Shown here: piece after piece, positions 61,085-64,000 of the stretch | How positions within the stretch are numbered: the first letter of the stretch is position 1 | How the letters are laid out: every line of letters starts with the position of its first letter | Assembly (NCBI RefSeq): GCF_024362695.1 | Contig: NC_065422.1 | Coordinates: 6,571,534-6,635,533 of the forward strand | DNA: 64,000 nucleotides | DNA from: Pectinophora gossypiella | Taxonomy: Eukaryota > Arthropoda > Insecta > Lepidoptera > Gelechiidae | Reading direction: 5' to 3' | Position numbers and translations under genes: made by a program | Notes under the pieces: model-generated | The model's database searches: none | The model's input: the letters and a program-made list of their open reading frames with translations, nothing else | Told to the model about the DNA's origin: nothing

Positions 61085-61605
61085 TTTAATCTTATTATTA
61101 TACGCCATTTAGTGGCTGCGCCCATCTTAAATATAGAGGTTGTATAGTGCACTGTATTCTTCTTGTCAAGCCATTTTATTTGATACCCATATTGGTGGGA
61201 TTGATAAAAAATTGTTATAAGCCATTTGGTAGCGGCGGCCATCTTAGATTTCAATTTTGCATAGTAAATTGTATTCTACTTGTTGAGACCTTTCATTTGA
61301 TACCCATGTTGATGGGATTGATAAAACCTAAGTTATCCGCCATTTTGTAGAGGCCGCCATCTTGGATTTTAATTTTATATAGTACATTGTATTCTACTGG
61401 TTGAGCACTTTCATTTGATACCCATATTGATAGGATTGATAAAACCTACGTTATCCGCCATTTTGTAGCGGCCGCCATCTTAGATTTTTTTTTTTTAGTA
61501 TATTGTATTCTGCTTGTTGAGCCCTTTCATTTGATACCCATATTGATGGGATTGATAGAACCTACGTTATCCGCCATTTTGTAGCGGCCGCCATCTTGGA
61601 TTTAT
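61085..61605. repeat. Minisatellite, unit about 117 bp, four to five units
   Basis: GATACCCAT recurs at 61182, 61299, 61417 and 61533 (spacing 117, 118, 116). Each unit also has GTATTCTACTTGTTGAG, GGATTGATAAAACC and CCGCCATTTTGTAGCGGCCG. Units nearest the right end are the most alike. Short frames inside (such as 61147-61350) follow the period and are not genes. Confidence 0.85.
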
Positions 61606-61632
61606 AATGATAATGAATAAACATAATTGTAT

Positions 61633-61773
61633 TGTCACCATGCACTGTGGGACGCCGGAGTTGTGGAGTTAAATAAGAGACGTGTGTCTTCTAAGACGGT
61701 CGTTTATTGTCTGCCGTTGGATATGATATATAACACAGATATGTATATAACAGGTGTGGAGGTACACACTACA
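61633..61773 (-). mobile_element. Probable LTR (minus strand) with polypurine tract
   Basis: Minus strand: a purine tract AAAAGAAGGGAGG (61786-61774) directly precedes TGTAGTGTGTACC, and the unit ends CATGGTGACA. This TG...CA, 141-bp stretch contains AATAAA. That is the layout of a 3' LTR of a small-LTR (copia-like) element. The internal region expected at 61787 and beyond is AT-rich and non-coding, and no second LTR was found. Confidence 0.4.
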
Positions 61774-61786
61774 CCTCCCTTCTTTT

Positions 61787-63170
61787 AGAGAAAAAAAAAT
61801 ACAAGTTAATTTTTTTTTACACATTCATACTTATATAAAGGCAAGTTACTATGACTCAAAATTTTAAGTTCAGTACAATATAATATATATTTTTATCTAA
61901 GTTACCTTTTTTTTTTAATAACCTCATTTGTATTATTGTCACCTAAATTTCATTTAACAAAATCACAATATTATGCAGTATTACGTGTATATTATGAAAG
62001 TGTATTTTTGTTCGTACATAATCAATTCTAATTCATTTTATAAAAAAAAAACCTTAGCAACGAAAACAATGATATGATATCGATGATAAGTTACATTTTT
62101 ATTTAACTGCGATGAAACTTAACTGAAATAATACATACCTACAAAGCAATTAAAGCAATTTTAATAACTGAAATGACAACTGTTTCTTATGAAAATTGTA
62201 TTATTATATTTGTTTCCATACGATACATTATACCTATACATACTTTATCTATCATTAAGAACTGATTTTGTTTAAAGTAAAATTAACTGGTCTATCGGAA
62301 AGATAATGGAAATGTTACCGCCTTAAAATCTTAACACTATCATAATTATCTTAACATTTGATTACAATAATATTCTTACAATATAATAATAACAACAATG
62401 CATAGATGTTTACCTTTATTTTTATTTATTTATTTATATACTATATTTTTATTCATATTTATAATATTGTTTTCATTTTAATGAATATATACTTATTAAG
62501 ATTATAGTATTATGATTACAAAAGACGTAGGTACGTACCGTTCATGATCTATTAATTTATTTTGTCAAATCTAAAATCAGATTGAACACTTTTTCATTTT
62601 AAACAATTCTCTTATTCTGTCCCTTGCTGCTTATTCAACTTTTTTCTTTCATATTTAATATTCATTATTTACTTAATACTTCTTTATCGCTACTTTATAC
62701 ATTATCGCAACTTGCACAGCCTCTCCTTCTAATGCAGTATCGCACAACCAACTCACACAACCTGGCCTTTTAATACAGTTTGCAACTTCCAAAACCTCGA
62801 CTTCTTCATGTAATATCGATTCCTATCAAACCCTTTAATGCAATATCTATTCCTATCAAACATTTTGATGCAATATCGGTACACTTAATACCATCGCTTT
62901 GGTATTTTATTTTGAGTAGCCGGCTACTTACTCGTATTATATTTATTCATTTATTTATAATAATATATTTATATGAGGTACTCTTCTTTCATTTAATATA
63001 ATTATTCATTCATTTATTGGCAACATAGTGCTCAATATGGATTGTGCGCACATCCTTTTTTACAATTGTGGTCATTTTTAAGTCTCATTTAGACACCAAC
63101 TTATCTCACGGAGAATACTCGATTACACCATGATCGAATGGAAGGATCTGACCCACAATGTATTATCTAT
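61787..63170. other. Very AT-rich, no gene seen
   Basis: Long A/T runs (61790-61920, 62045-62055, 62415-62450). 62720-62890 holds a loose repeat of AATGCAATATCGAT/CCTATCAAAC-like words. The 62780-63001 frame follows that repeat and is not supported as a gene. Confidence 0.4.
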
Positions 63171-63571
63171 AGGGTCAGAATTAAGACAACTATATAAAGG
63201 TCTCCAACAGTATTCTCAGAGGAAGCTCGTTCACACTGTGACAAACGGAAGGACCTGAACCTTTTTTTCGCCCGCTAAACGTCGTTCGGAGCAGACGTGT
63301 GTTCGATTAATTCAAATAAAACTCAATAGTAAAATATATCAAAAAAAACGATATAGTGATATTCATCCTTAATCACGTAGTGTATTAGGTTTAGAGTGCG
63401 ATAACAGTTCATACAGTGAGTGACTAATCATCGTGTTGCAACAATTGCGGTAACCACTCTTCCCCCCACCGAGTGAAAAGCGCGGCTGCATCTCCATCTC
63501 TGTCGCCCCTTAAGAGCTCGGCGTACGCACTGAGTACCTATCTACGCGAAGCAATCGCCAGCCGCTATAAG
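63171..63571 (+). promoter_or_regulatory. Probable 5' UTR/promoter of the LINE starting at the right edge
   Basis: Less AT-rich than what precedes. It has ACTATATAAAGG near 63188 and a GC-rich leader just before the ATG. A LINE 5' UTR is inferred only from position; the TATA-like word might instead belong to an older LTR. Confidence 0.3.
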
Positions 63572-64000
63572 ATGAACCCGATGCGCACTCCACCAAAGGC
63601 AGACGGCGGGTCTAGCTTAACTGGTTCTCAACCCGATCTGTCAAAATATGTTCCAGACCCTCAAATAACATTTAGAAAACGCAAGTTTCCTGACGGCGAT
63701 GGGGAAATAAAGGAAGTTATATCCGATCTCCGACAGGAACTACTGGCATTTTTAAATGACTTCAAAAAATGTCAGTGCGAAGAATTCAAAAATGTAAGGT
63801 CGGATGTGTCAGATATAAAGAATCAGCTTACATCTCTGGAAAAAACGACTGAAAACTTAGTTCGTGAACAAAGCCAAATAAAACAAGATGTATCCAGCTT
63901 AACTCATTCTCTCGAATATCAGTCTAAAGAGCATGATGACTTAAAGCTACGCGTGGATTCAATGACTGCAGATTTTAAAAAAATAAGTTGCATAGAACAG
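63572..64000 (+). CDS. LINE ORF1 protein, N-terminal 143 residues (runs off window)
   Basis: ATG at 63572, open to the last base. It begins MNPMRTPPKADGGSSLTGSQ, then DLSKYVPDPQITFRKRKFP. From about residue 50 it is charged and heptad-like (EVISDLRQELLAFLND, VRSDVSDIKNQLTSLEKTT, DLKLRVDSMTADFKK), predicting a long coiled coil. A short basic/Pro N-terminus before a coiled coil is typical of ORF1 of CR1/L2-type lepidopteran LINEs. The coiled coil would trimerise the protein on element RNA. No zinc knuckle is visible yet. A host gene cannot be wholly excluded without the downstream sequence. Confidence 0.65.
   Translation, partial: MNPMRTPPKADGGSSLTGSQPDLSKYVPDPQITFRKRKFPDGDGEIKEVISDLRQELLAFLNDFKKCQCEEFKNVRSDVSDIKNQLTSLEKTTENLVREQSQIKQDVSSLTHSLEYQSKEHDDLKLRVDSMTADFKKISCIEQ

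Noticed and set aside
61147..61350. Small proteins in the minisatellite
   Set aside because: Open frames recur because the 117-bp unit is a multiple of three; period, not selection, keeps them open.
61085..61605. CRISPR-like array
   Set aside because: Units are contiguous degenerate tandem repeats without alternating unique spacers, and the genome is eukaryotic.

Overview
The window looks like nuclear DNA from an insect, most likely a moth or butterfly (Lepidoptera). This is an inference from an insect-type proteasome gene with short introns, an AT-rich background, and the mixture of tRNA-derived SINEs, MITEs and Jockey, RTE, I-type and CR1-like LINEs. No species can be named. There is a 99-base assembly gap at 52881-52979.

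One host protein gene is clear. It is PSMA1 (20S proteasome subunit alpha-1; Drosophila Prosalpha6) on the minus strand, with five well-supported coding exons between 10626 and 7062. Exon 1 contributes only the ATG. Two 3' ends are possible: a read-through stop at 7062 with AATAAA just beyond, or a splice to a small exon at 1978-1958 that ends in an acidic hexapeptide. A minus-strand tRNA-Trp(CCA) gene lies at 3137-3208, inside that possible last intron.

Almost everything else is mobile DNA. (1) 11-14 kb: MITEs, double-hairpin repeats and a tRNA-headed SINE. (2) 14.37-20.82 kb: a MITE (family A) carrying a second MITE (family B) and a complete 5.66-kb I-like LINE with both ORFs open and a perfect 13-bp target-site duplication. 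(3) 21.2-23.9 kb: another family A MITE holding a palindromic MITE and an RTE fragment, then a Helitron-like 3' end. (4) 24-52 kb: dispersed SINEs (families A-E), Jockey 3' ends, two hAT-like non-autonomous elements with 8-bp duplications, and a chimeric tRNA/5S SINE whose tail matches the RTE LINE. (5) 53.5-61.8 kb: a nested tower in which a Ty3/gypsy pol relic is split by a 5.2-kb terminal-inverted-repeat DNA transposon (TATA duplication). That transposon contains a core-deleted transposase, a SINE, an RNase H-bearing LINE split by a Jockey copy, and a MITE rich in TATCGATA. Beside the tower are an 850-bp palindrome, a Helitron helicase remnant, a 117-bp minisatellite and a probable LTR. (6) 63.57-64.0 kb: the start of a coiled-coil LINE ORF1 that runs off the window.

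I found no bacterial-type operon, CRISPR array or viral genome. The most notable objects are the complete LINE, the tRNA-5S-RTE chimeric SINE, the palindrome/helicase/minisatellite complex and the two alternative C-termini of PSMA1. Repeat-family letters are my own labels. Boundaries given without a target duplication are approximate.
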